Shown here piece after piece: positions 12,282-23,092 of a DNA stretch of 64,000 bases; position 1 is the first letter of the stretch, and every line of letters begins with the position of its first letter. Below the pieces are notes generated by a model that ran no database searches, had not been told where the DNA came from, and saw nothing but the letters and a program-made list of their open reading frames with translations. This DNA is from Neodiprion pinetum. Taxonomy: Eukaryota; Arthropoda; Insecta; Hymenoptera; Diprionidae. Position numbers and translations under genes: made by a program. The stretch lies in NCBI RefSeq assembly GCF_021155775.2, contig NC_060232.1:31689922-31753921 (forward strand), in the 5' to 3' direction.

Positions 12282-14894
12282 ATGGCGATTCGATACGCAA
12301 TTGCAATAATGATCCTTTTGGCAAAATGTAGCATTTACATGTTGAGGGCTCAGATGAGCTTTGCTATTTTGACGATGGTCCCGAGAAATAGAGTACTCAT
12401 TCAAACCGACAACGAATGCGTTCAAAATGCAACATCATTGAAGATGTCTGAAAATTACCGTAATCGTCATTCGGTATAGTGGAAACAAATTTCCTGTTTC
12501 AGTTCATAAATGTTGCAGTAGATTTATATTATTTGGCCTAGGAGAAAAACAAAATGTTTATCGGTAATAGTGAATATTTAGTTCATATATTTCTGCTATA
12601 TGCACACACCATTGAATAATATGTTCTATATTACAGCCAATACATAATTGGTCTGAACTTAGCATGTGTGGAGTTGTAGCTGCTCACTACGCTGGTTTCT
12701 ACAGCACTGAACTTTTTGGATCGTACGTTGCCACTTTTAGTCCAAAAAGCGTAATTTCTTGGTTCATTTTGTTACCCAGTACTGCGAATACACTGATCCC
12801 GCTTTTTCTTCGACTTGGAGAATGGACAATATTTCTCATGAAAGTTTTCATCGGCATTTGCACAGTAAGCAATGTGATTTTTGGAAAAGTGAAATTAATG
12901 CCGGCATTTCTCTAACAATCACAAGCTTTTATACTGATTATAATTAATTCAAGGGACTCAATCAGGAGTCATTTGCAATATTGACACTGAAATGGGCTCC
13001 GCCGAATGATAGAATATTATTTTCTGGAAGTTTATATGGTGAGTACAAGACAAATTATGTGACAAAGGATATTGGACACTGTGTTGAATTTTTTGTGCTA
13101 CTTAAAGCAGTCAACAACCAGTGAAGTAAAACTGTAAATTCAATTGGGAATAAATATATATATCATATATTTTCAATGCTGGTAACTAAATGATATGTAC
13201 TATGTTACATTTCAATGTTTAAATCTTTTGTGCTACTCTTTTTAAGCACTTAACTGCCAAGGCATTGTAGCGGCATAATTGGATCCCTTGACCTCAAAAA
13301 TACTGAAAACACGTGCTTTCAAAAGTAAATATTCACCGGAGATACTAAAAAATATTGAATTACTTTGTGACGCCATTTCGCGATTTCTGGCAGTTACGAC
13401 ACGTTTGACACCGCTATGATGCCTTAGCAGTTACATGGTTAATCCTTAGTTCTGTTATAGAGAAAGAAAATATATTTTATAAATCAGGATATTGTGGAGG
13501 GGTTCTTTACTGCATAATAGGATCCAATTGGGAACTACAGGAGGAATACTTGGGACAATCTGCGGTTGGATAGGAACAGCTTATCTGGGTGAAGAGCTAG
13601 GGTGGGATATTCCATTTTACGCAATCGGTGCAGTTGGAATCATATTAACACCATTTTGGTGTTTGTTAGTCACAGATTCACCAGCTAAAAATTATTTTGT
13701 CTCTGCACAAGAAAGAATCTACTTAGAAGAAACTATTCCTGTAGGAACATATTTGGAACTAAGAAATGTGAGATAATTAAAAGATAGAATTATAATTCTA
13801 CAAGCTAACAATTACCTGATTTTAAATGTTAAACTTATTGAAACTTTGAAGATTGTTTCAATCCCATGGTGGAGGATACTAAAGAATAAACCAATTTGGG
13901 TGTTGTGCATATTTATGTACGGTGATCTCTGGAATTTTTATTTCTGGCTCCTTTTTGGACCTAAATATCTTGTTGAAGTATCCGGCTTTACGATAAAAGA
14001 GGTAAGGAACCTAGACCTGTTAAAAAAAACCTATAAAAATATCTCTTGCTCTACATTTTCCAGGCATCTTTATACATTCTGGTTCCGTATCTTACCCGAC
14101 TGTTTTTTAGTGGTCTGATTACATATATGTGGAAGATATTTGTTAAATATAATCAGCATTTATCCGTTGAAAATTTCACGACAGTGAGGCGCATATTCAC
14201 AATTTTCTGTAAGTATTTTTCGTGTCTGCAGATGCTGTAGCACTAGTTTTATAATTTTTTAATTGAATAATAATGGATATTCTCCAATATTCCGATTTAA
14301 CATATTAATATTATGCTATATGAGCATAAATATTCATTTGATTATCGCAATTTTCTCTCTCTGTTTCAGCACATATCATACCAGGGATATTATCACTATG
14401 CTTAGGAGGGCTCAACTTGCACTGTAACTATTGGTATGCCTATATTACGATCACAGTAATGATGACATTTAATGGTGCTTCGTCTGAAAGCAGTGCTGCA
14501 ATTCCTCAAGATCTTTCACCGGTTTATGGCAGTAATATAATAAGTCTAATATCTACTTTTGGAACAACTTCCGCAGTAATATCTGCCTTGACGCTCGGAG
14601 GGCTACTGCATGCAAATGTAAGATTTAACACAAAAAGTTTTCCTAGTTCTTCTACAACTGCCTTGAGAATCTATAACAACTACTTTGTTTTAGTATGCTA
14701 TACGGAGCTGGAGGATAATGTTTTTTGTGAATGCAGCAATGTATTTAGGACCAGGACTGATGTTCATTCTATTTGGAAACAGTCATTTACAATATTTTCA
14801 TCAAGGCCTGTCCCACGTACCCGACATTAGTTCCGAAAATTTTGGAGAGAACATGCAGCCAATGGCAGAAACAAATGGTACTGTGAATTCATAA
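12282..14894 (+). CDS. SLC17-type major facilitator transporter, copy b
   Basis: Eight coding exons: 12282-12473, 12637-12864, 12954-13038, 13541-13767, 13852-14001, 14064-14208, 14370-14617 and 14694-14894. Together they are 1476 nt, or 491 residues, the usual SLC17 length. Family signatures include MLRAQMSFAILTMV in helix 1, LKWAPPNDR, SLYGGILGTICGW, LPVWAL-like PIWVLCIFMYGDLWNFYFW in the seventh-helix region, TTVRRIFTIFSHIIPG and SWRIMFFVNAAMY. Two introns (inside FSHIIPG, phase 1; before YAIRSWR, phase 0) sit where copy a has introns, so the two are tandem paralogues. In the fourth-helix region the usual family Arg is Lys (KVFIGICTG). The start is the first in-frame ATG after a probable acceptor at 12252; an in-frame TGA precedes it at 12273. 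The substrate is unknown. Confidence 0.85.
13242..13442. mobile_element. TTAA-flanked MITE (piggyBac-type)
   Basis: TTAA occurs at 13242-13245 and again at 13439-13442. Just inside are imperfect terminal inverted repeats of about 28 nt: left TAACTGCCAAGGCATTGTAG, and right, read on the minus strand, TAACTGCTAAGGCATCATAG. The element is 201 bp with both TTAA copies and encodes nothing. It lies in intron 3 of transporter copy b. TTAA target duplication is the hallmark of piggyBac transposition, so this is probably a non-autonomous derivative. Confidence 0.75.
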
Positions 14895-15174
14895 AAAAGA
14901 TTGATCGTGTTTTCACAAAATGCACAAAGTAGCACTGATCTGTAAATACATTAGCAAACATTTTCCATGGCGCTTCATGTCTAAGGTTTACAGAAAAATT
15001 TTTGAACCAATTTTAGAGAACTTGGTTTAAAATGTGAACCTTATTTGTCTGATAAATATGAATAGATAATAATTATTATTTGGTTGTTTTGTGTACACCA
15101 AATTACTTAATGATATGATTCAAAGGGATGACCAACCTGTTAAATATCCCTTGCTATATTATGTGGCAATTTGA

Positions 15175-18100
15175 TCATCTGCGATAAAGGGCCAAGTTTC
15201 GTGCACACCTTGTTCCTACAAGGTGACTGTATTCCCTGATTTCATCTTCATCAGCTGACGAATGTGCTTGTTTTTTGTAAATATGGTAGGGTATGATCTT
15301 TCTGTTGTAACAAACTGATACCTGTAATGAATATTGCTCTGTAGTGAAAAGGGCTTGCATACATCCAATATAAAATTGACTTTTACAAATCGTAAACGGG
15401 ATATCTAGTCTAATACGTAATGAATTGCGGTATTTACTTGTGTGATATCATTGCTCAAGTTTTGATCAATAGCATCTAGATCTTCATTCAGTCTGCTGTA
15501 TTTTTCTTTGTCCAACTTTGGCAGGCAGTTTTCAATGTCACACCATACATATGTCTCTGGGCATAATAGTTTTGATGGACGTAATCCAGCTTTATATCGC
15601 ATTTTTGGGCATGTATGAATATAGAAACCCATGTAATAATATTTCAGATTTGGAACTAATTTATTCAACTGCCTTGTTAACATCACTTCTCGAAGAGAAC
15701 TGCAAATGATAACTTTGTTATAAAGCAATACGTTGTAATTCGTTTACATTTGGAAATTGTTTCTGTCGTTATAAATCAACAACTTTAAGTCGAAAAACTG
15801 AATTTATCTCTGTACCTTTATAACTGTACTAAATTGATTGTACTGACCCATATGTTCCTAGAGAGATGTGTGAGTAAATTGGATCGTAAAAGAAGTACAC
15901 ACTGGAAATGCATGATGGTAAGATATCTATTACACCAACAGCAATTAGTTGATTGTTAAGCCAGTATTGCTGATGAAAAGAGCCATATCCTTGTGGTGGG
16001 CCATCAGCTGGGACCCATTCCTTGAAAATGTGTATAGATGGATCAATAATTTGATTAAAGTTTCTAGTAAGACATCAAGCATATTTGACCAAAGTGTACC
16101 TGCAACGGACTTTTGCAGAGAAACTCTGTAAACGAATCTTTGTCACATTCTTCAGGCAATTCTTTATGAATTGCCATTTGATACTTTTTATAAAGATTTA
16201 CACTTAATTCAAAAGTATCCAGAAACTCTTCAGATGAAATGCTTACCAATTTAATCTAGAGAAATTCAAACATGACTTTAATTAATATGCTTTTGCCAAA
16301 GGAACTGAAGTATAACGGTTTTTTCTTTTATTGTATGCAAGAATCCAAAATGTTCAAGTGGAATTATCAATGTTAATGACAACAAAGAATTTGATTATCT
16401 TAGCATCCAACTAAATGAATAATTCGCTTCTGAGACATATTAATTAATATTTTTTTACGGGAGGTACATGGATCATTAGCCTCTTATCATGGTACACTTT
16501 GCTCCAATCTTGCATGTATTGCTTAAATTGCAACATTTGCCTTATACAATCGAACTTTTGAGTATTCTAAGAATAGATGATCATTGAAATCTATCGTTAA
16601 TCTTGGTACTTTAATACTCTGATGTTGTCGTTCATTAGTTTGGTGAAATTTGGAGTTACCTGTAAAGGTGATTCTACAAGGAACCTTGTGTATTGTTGTT
16701 GCGTAACCTGCTCAGCTCGGTCCTTATGTATTGCCATTTGATATTTTTTGTACAATTCGTAACTTTGCTTCGAAGTGCTGATATACTCACTGCTCATTGG
16801 TGAGGTTCTAACAAGCCGCAACTTATAAGGAAAGGAAAATTTTAGGTTTGAAAAATTACAGAAACTTATTTTATAAATTGCAGTTTGTAACATTAACGAT
16901 TAACCTTTAGATCACCGGTGATTTTAATGTATATTGAAATAGCCCACATTTATATTGTTTGACTATGGCTTGGCGGCGGCCTAAAGGTTAAAGGATTCCA
17001 ATTAGATCAGAAGCTATTATAACCAATAATATGAACAAACCCAGGCATTTTATACTGTGAAATATTTTCAGTGCTCGAATATCAGAGCTAAAAAGAAAAT
17101 TCACTAACGATAGTCAAACTATGCTCAACTTTTGTCTAACAACATATATTTTTCAATATTGCATAGTGAACAAAATTGGAGCAAATGTGTTATGGTATTA
17201 ATTATCACAGACATACAAATTATTGAACATATTTAATTTAGCACCTCTAGTTTCTTCTGTCCCACATTTTCTTCATTAAATAATTCCTCCAACGTTTTGC
17301 CAACGGCTATTGATTTTCCCTGGTTTAATATTTCGTTAATTTCTGTTGTTGATTTTCCCATTGACAATAATTTATTCTGTTTACGCTCCAGTCGTATAAT
17401 TTTTGCCTTCTTAGGTGGTGGCTTACTTTGGTCAACACCCATTCCTGACTTATAATCTTTACTAGTAGAGGACATCGGGGTTAGATTTGTATCATGTTTT
17501 ACCTTAGCAGCAGAATAACTGCTTTCAGTTATACTCTGACTATTGGTGGAATTCGTCGGGGAAGGTAATCTTAGATCAAGTGTATCAGCAATTAGAGACA
17601 CGTCAATATTGGTAGCATTATTACGTGCTCTTTCAACTTGTTCAGCACAATTCTGAACTTCCATAAGACGGGAATCTGAAAAAAATGGATTCTTCTTTTT
17701 TCAATGTTCGATATTACATAAATGAATTATTCATAAAAATTAAACTGATCAACATTTACCTGAGTCGTCTTGAACAAATTCATCACAAAGTGCTGTATCA
17801 TTCTTTTTCAGTTCACCTTTCAAGAACTTGGACATTCTTTTCATTAGCTTCTTTTGCGACTTAGATATTTTGAAATCCAATGCTTCACATCTAAGAATCA
17901 ACAGTTTTGAGATTGGACAATTTAAAAATTAGATTCCTACAGTGCATTCAAACGAAAATACTACAGGGAAGCTTCTCTCAACGGACACCTCTTAACAGCG
18001 GACACGTCTTCATAATAGACAAGTTAGAAATCCTCAGCATAATGGAAATATACCCTTTAATAACGGATACTTCTTTATAGCGGACAAGATTTTCAGTCCC

Positions 18101-18555
18101 GAAGGTGTCCGCTATTGCGAAGTTTCAGTATATGAATAAAGCTGATGTTGCCAAAATATTGAAAGTCACGATTATTTCATTGCTGACAATGCAAAAAAGT
18201 TATTTGGCGCTTACTTGATAGTATACATGGGACAACAAGTCTGGTCCATTATAGGTTTGTAACAATAATTGCCACTGCGCCTCCAGCCTCTATCGATGAG
18301 GTCCTGATAGTCTTGAACTTTTAAGGTATATGCCCACATGCCTATAAAAATATATCTTAATTCGTGCTTGAAATAGTGGTTGTTAATCTAAATTAAATGA
18401 TAACCTTACTTCTCTTACCACGTATCTATCCGTATACATACATACTTTTACTACTCACCATGGCTACAGTTTGTATCAGGACTCTTGCAGTAGCCGCATT
18501 TGTGTTTTTCACGCTCTGCGAAATATTCGACAAGACTTGGGGACTTTCTCGACAT
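15175..18555 (-). CDS. Ate1: Arginyl-tRNA--protein transferase 1
   Basis: Exons in transcript order: 18459-18555, 18215-18341, 17760-17890, 17245-17675, 16660-16821 (5a) or 16100-16255 (5b), 15848-16020, 15438-15699 and 15175-15321. The 5a form is 1530 nt, 509 residues; the 5b form is 507. ATE1 transfers arginine from Arg-tRNA to N-terminal Asp, Glu or oxidised Cys, marking proteins for the Arg/N-degron pathway. The N-terminal domain has CGYC (Cys20, Cys23) and a CC pair (Cys68, Cys69), matching the conserved cysteines linked to Fe-S binding, plus WAYTLKVQDYQDLIDRGWRRSG. The C-terminal domain shows YKKYQMAIHK, GYGSFHQQYWL, AVGVIDILPSC, YYYMGFYIHTCPKMRYK and the closing EYSHLVG. The poorly conserved middle (about residues 120-262) is polar and Lys-rich. 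The gene ends about 280 bp from the convergent transporter copy b. Confidence 0.95.
16100..16255 (-). other. Ate1: Alternative exon 5b of Ate1
   Basis: This 156-nt exon is phase 0 at both ends, has a TTTCTCTAG acceptor and a GTACAC donor, and encodes 52 residues including NLYKKYQMAIHKELPEE and SPLQ. It is clearly homologous to exon 5a at 16660-16821. Either exon joins in frame to exons 4 and 6, and using both would repeat the YKKYQMAIHK segment, so use of one at a time is the likely pattern. Confidence 0.85.
16660..16821 (-). other. Ate1: Alternative exon 5a of Ate1
   Basis: This 162-nt exon is phase 0 at both ends and encodes 54 residues including LRLVRTSPMS, YELYKKYQMAIHKDRAEQ and RFLVESPLQ. 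It is the upstream member of the homologous pair. Its N-terminal LRLVRTSP follows naturally from the KKLE that ends exon 4, as in other animal ATE1 proteins. Confidence 0.87.
16900..16991. mobile_element. Short TTAA-flanked inverted-repeat element
   Basis: TTAACCTTTAGATCACCGG at the left faces TTAACCTTTAGGCCGCCGC on the minus strand at the right. The element is 92 bp including both TTAA copies. It lies in the Ate1 intron between exons 4 and 5a. The size and TTAA ends suit a piggyBac-type MITE, but the terminal repeats are short and differ from those of the 13242 element. Confidence 0.55.
17964..18128. mobile_element. pogo/Tigger-like MITE
   Basis: A 165-bp element flanked by TA on each side (17962-17963 and 18129-18130). 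Its left end begins CAGGGAAGCTTC and runs into AACGGACACC. Its right end, read on the minus strand, begins CTGAAACTTCGCAATAGCGG and continues ACACC. The body carries further copies of a CGGACA/CGGATA motif at roughly 20-70 nt spacing. TA target sites and CAG/CTG termini with GCGGACACC are typical of pogo-family elements. It is non-coding and lies in Ate1 intron 2. Confidence 0.7.
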
Positions 18556-18834
18556 TTTTTAAATCTCTACTATCGTATTTCGGATTCTGTCACGTCAAAT
18601 GAACTGCGTGTCCACCGCTCTCAATCCGAATCAATACTATGATACCACTAGAAACTAGAATGCCACACAAGCGACAAACGGCCAGAGCAGTGGGTACTGA
18701 TCATATACACGCATGCATGCATACATACCTGAGACCGGTTGTAAAAAGCGAGCAGACGCCAGAATGTCGGCAAGCCTAATTCCTTCAATTTTGTGTACAC
18801 GAATGGTGCGATCAAAAATCCAAAAGTATACACA
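18556..18834. promoter_or_regulatory. Shared divergent promoter region, Ate1 / IntS10
   Basis: Only 279 bp separate the two start codons, and the genes point away from each other. Both 5' UTRs and core promoters must fit here unless further upstream non-coding exons exist. I see no TATA box suited to both; a run of alternating GCATGCATGC lies at about 18711-18720. Confidence 0.6.
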
Positions 18835-21359
18835 ATGTTGGAGAAAGCAAAGAGCTCCGAAAATCTCTCGAAGGAAGAATACCTGATAAGGAGAGCCAAA
18901 GAAGAACTGCCAAGGAATATTTATGCCGCCAAGTCGTGGTTGATTACAGCGAAATCATTATTTCCCCACAGTGCCAAAGTACAGGTTAGAACGAGATGTA
19001 AACAACATAGTTGATGCATAGATCACTTGGTTTCATGTACCATTAAAATCGGTACCTTTGACATGATTTTACCACTGATGATCGAATTTTCTTTCATTTC
19101 AGTTTGAGGCGTATCGTATCGAGAAGTTATCAAAAAATGTCAAGGAAGCTGCAAAATGCTTCAGTGAAATGTAAGATCCTTTATTAACATGACTCAAAAT
19201 TGTTTCATACCTCTTTCATTTCTTCGATAGATTTCAGAATTTTCCGGATGATCGTGATATATGGAAAGAGATTGAAACAGTAACGGCGTGCTTAAGATCA
19301 GAGCAATGCGATCCAGAAGCAGATCTGTTGTGCCAAATGTTTCAGCACATTCCCCAAGATTTGCAACATCGGCTTCTTGTCATGACTGCTGATCACAGTG
19401 AGGATACAATGGAACACTGCAAACTATTGCTCCTTCTCCTGGGACGATTTCCACAGACTATCGCTACTCACGGGGTAAATATTTATATCACAATTTTCAT
19501 TTTCCATAGACTGATTAACATTTACTTAGTTGATTACCTCAATTATTATTTGCTTTTACAGCCACGTTTGGTAGAGACCCTGCTAACAGCAGAGAAGCAC
19601 AGCCATCCTGGTCGAGCGGTGAATGGATTTCGACGTTTATTGGCTTGTGACGCACTTCCGCTTCTTGGTTCTGCTCCTGTTGAGCTTAATCCTCGTCTGA
19701 GTTTGCGTTTACTTTGCAAAGCAGTTGAATTTTATTTGGCATACATACAACATCCTCAAGATGCTCAAATTCTGCAGCCCTGGGACAGATTATTTCAGGT
19801 GGTTGAACTTATTGGGGGCAAATTGACGTGGGAGTTGAGCTCCCTCTTTGCGATGCCTTGGAGTCGTGAAACTTACAGTGAAAGACTACAGCTTTATGCG
19901 TCAACTCATAGCGGATCTTTGTGTGAAGAACTTGTAGCCCGACAACTTCTCGTTTGTTCTATTGTGGTACTAATGAGGGTATTGCATGAACACGCAGCGC
20001 TCATTAATTCGGCAGAAACAACATACTGCCTTGTAGAGGCATTTGGAGAAATGAGCTATCCATCTGCTGCTGGTAAGCCCTAAAAAAATATAAAAAAATT
20101 TGAGTCGCACGATAATTCATTTTGTTTACAACATAGATCCAAAATTAAAAAGGCGGAAGAGAGAAGATTCTTTAGCACTAATGGTGACGAGTGATGGGGA
20201 ATATAATGGAAATGGACTAGGAATAGCTGTAAGGTTATGGGACATATTACACAGCAGCGACTATCTTCAAAGAGAAGTGGGAAAATTAAGTCAGCAATTA
20301 CGACTAGACACATGGTTGAGCTTATTTCTAACCGACCTAGCAATGTATAAGGGACTACATCGTGATACTTTGTCCAGGCTGTCGCAAGAAAGCTGCAATC
20401 TATCTACTGAACTTCGATTAGCCAGCTCTTGCTATTTTTTGAAAGACTACAAGGTAAATTAGCAATCACATTTTTCAACCCTGAACTCGTATCAAAATTA
20501 TTACTGCCTTTAGCCTAAAGTTTGATGAATACAGAACTTCTTTTACTGAGGTATGTTACAGGCATTAATGGTCACGTACCTGATTTCATTACAGAGCATG
20601 CTTGAACACATTGTCTTGATTACCAGTATGCTTCCGGTAGCACGTGGTAAGATTTCTATGAACCTAACTGTCCCAGCTGTACGTCATCTGCATTATCTGA
20701 CACTTGCACGTAATCCTGTTCTCCAATACTGCTCCAGGTTACTTTTAGCGTCAATTAAAGTGAGTACTGAAATTGTAAAATAAATGATCAGTTAGCTCAG
20801 TTCAATAAATCAAAATGAGGTCCAACTAATCTTTTTAGGAAAATTTCACAATACCTGGAGGTGTTGGTGACTTGGCATTGGGGCATTCTATGGTACTAAT
20901 GCAAATGGATTGGCCCCAAGAAGCTGGTACGTTGGGTATTATTACTGAACGAATTCTTAATCGTGGCTCATTTGGGTACCCATTATTTCAAGCATACATT
21001 ATATGCGTTGATATATTGGAGGAGCTCACATATTTGTGGACCGAGCATGGCGGTGGAGTATCTTTGGACATAGCCAGTGGATCAGGAATTTTACAGAGTA
21101 AGCAAATATAACTGTAATGAGACGAATGTTTCAGTTAAGATGGTCAGATTCTCAAATTTCGATACATATTAACATTTTTGCGATTGTACTAGGTCGGCGT
21201 ATAACAACACGTGGGGCAGATAAAGGAGTGCGAGAAGAAGTGAAACAAGCTATGAGACGACAAGCTGCACGGGATGGAATTGAACCTATGGATGACCTTA
21301 TACAGAGATTTATTGTCAATGAAAAAAATGCTATTCTGCATAGTTTAATGGGACAATAA
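18835..21359 (+). CDS. IntS10: Integrator complex subunit 10
   Basis: Eight exons: 18835-18984, 19103-19170, 19231-19474, 19562-20072, 20137-20453, 20562-20759, 20839-21097 and 21193-21359. Together they are 1914 nt, 637 residues. INTS10 is an alpha-helical subunit of the nuclear Integrator complex, which cleaves snRNA and other RNA polymerase II transcripts. Family landmarks are the N-terminal EYLIRRAKEELPRNIYAAKS followed by WLITAKSLFP, the segment CFSEIFQNFPDDRDIWKEI, LLLLLGRFPQTIATHG, DTWLSLFLTDLAMYKG, DLALGHSMVLMQMDWP and the C-terminal TTRGADKGVREEVKQAM. A basic stretch LKRRKRED follows the fourth exon. The length is a little under the ~710 of vertebrates, mostly through a shorter middle. 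The start is the first in-frame ATG. The gene is head-to-head with Ate1 and convergent with Sec31. Confidence 0.93.
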
Positions 21360-23092
21360 TTGATTCATGCTGGTAATGTTGTGAAAATTATTTGTGAAGT
21401 ACTTTTTTCGTGCTCATTCTAGTGCAAAAAATTCAGGAGGCTTGAATTGTGCTGCTCAAAATTTTCTCAGCTCCGCTTGTGCATAAAAGTAATTTGTAGT
21501 GTATTTACTTGTATTGTGGTCTGGATAATACTACGTGTGAATAGCTTTATGCATAAGTCTATAACGTGTGTATTAATTGATAAGTTTATAGCTGAATACT
21601 GTATAGAATTATTAAAAATTAGCTTATAGCATAATTCTTGGATTATTTATTTATAATTGTTTTTCAGGTCTTTCACAATTCGCTTCTTACAAAATAAGAT
21701 TACTATCAACAATTCATATTTTTTTATTTAATATATAAATGTATAGGTTGAATATTTTTGTTATATAAAAAGTTTATATACTATAACGCTATTGTATTAA
21801 CAATTGAATATCTTCATTGAGTTAAGCGGGGTTTTCATTATATTAATTTTTCGTGCCTAGAATTTCTTCATTATTGTTATAAATCTAAATTGAAATTAAA
21901 TGACAGAATTTAAATGGCAATGTGACACAGGGACATAGTACTAGTGTGAAAATGCTAGATACCGTTTTGAAAGTAAGTGGATTTGAAAAAATACTAGTGC
22001 ATATAAACTTAGAAAGTAGTGCTTAACGATAAAATTCATTTGTCAATTTCCAAGTTTTTTATACAAAGTGAGGTTTATGTGGTGGATTCACTACGATGTC
22101 AGTATTACGACTATATCGTAATTATTTAATTCCATAATATGTTTACTTGCAAGTACTATTGTTTTAATATTAAAAAAAAGTTGTGCTAACTTCCAGACAC
22201 CCTTAAACTTTTGGCTCAAAAAATCCGAATTGGTGTGATAAGACACCAGAAACTTAACTTTTGTAACTTCGAAACAGCTTATTATTTTACTGGCTTGTAG
22301 TTACGGAAAATAAATTACTATTCAAAGTGTGATGGTTGATGTTAATACTCTGGAGGTTAATACTTCCCATGTTCAAGTTATTACAAATTGACGAGAAGAT
22401 AATTCGGGACTGAAGTAGCAGTCTTACAATCAGTGAGACGTACATTTTATTTCAGATCGTTTTAGATTTAAATGTAGCGTTCACTAAAGATTATAATTAA
22501 CAGAGTGATAAAGAATTATTCCAACACTCAGTTGATCCCTTCTAAACCCATTGGTTCAAATTGTTTGTTTGAAATTCTGATAATTTTTACGCCGTTATCT
22601 TTACTAGATTGGTACTATACGGTACTTATATTTTAGAAATCAATTGTATGTACATATACAGCAAATTTCAAATGAACTAAATGTTTGTCAAAGTCTGGTA
22701 AATAGATTTGTTTGATTTGATTGATTTTTTGCAGATAAAAATGTGATAAGAGTATTGTAAATTACTGGTGATTCCTCAAGTGGTATTGAATATTATACTT
22801 TCAAATGTCTAATATCCATAAAATTATGCGCAAGATTAGTTACAAAATGAAGCCATAAAATCAATTTCTGTGATTCAGTTTGAACTCTTCAATATCGTTA
22901 TAAAATCAGTCTGATGTCTTAAGAATTATGATGATAATGCCTTTGCGTACTAGAACTAGGGATGTTCTGAAAAAATGTTTTTATGTATTTACGTTCTTGA
23001 CCCTGGGTGCCATTTTTTTTTTACAAATTAAAACCGTAACGAATGCATAAATTTATTATTTGAACTATAGATTTCTATAGTTCTAATACAAA
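21360..23092. other. Convergent 3' UTR spacer, IntS10 / Sec31
   Basis: Strongly AT-rich, with no coding signal. It holds the 3' ends of IntS10 (+) and Sec31 (-). A TTTATT at 23052-23057 is an AATAAA on the minus strand about 36 nt past the Sec31 stop and is its likely polyadenylation signal. Confidence 0.55.
23052..23057 (-). terminator. Likely polyadenylation signal of Sec31
   Basis: AATAAA on the minus strand, 36 nt downstream of the Sec31 stop codon. Only motif and position support it. Confidence 0.4.

Noticed and set aside
13038..13541. A one-base frameshift between exons 3 and 4 of transporter copy b, suggesting a pseudogene
   Set aside because: It appeared when the acceptor was placed at 13487 or 13520. 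The AG at 13539-13540 restores the frame and gives SLYGGILGT, which aligns residue by residue with SLLGGSFGT of copy a.
15405..15728. Ate1 ending at a stop at 15405 with the tail VNTAIHYVLD
   Set aside because: A donor at 15437 (CAA|GTAAAT) joins in frame to 15175-15321, whose EYSHLVG ending fits the ATE1 C-terminus. The read-through tail is intron sequence.
16023..16060. An Ate1 exon 6 starting at the CTAG near 16049
   Set aside because: That acceptor gives the wrong phase after exons 5a and 5b. TTTTCAAG at 16021 gives phase 0 and the expected segment before GYGSFHQQYWL.
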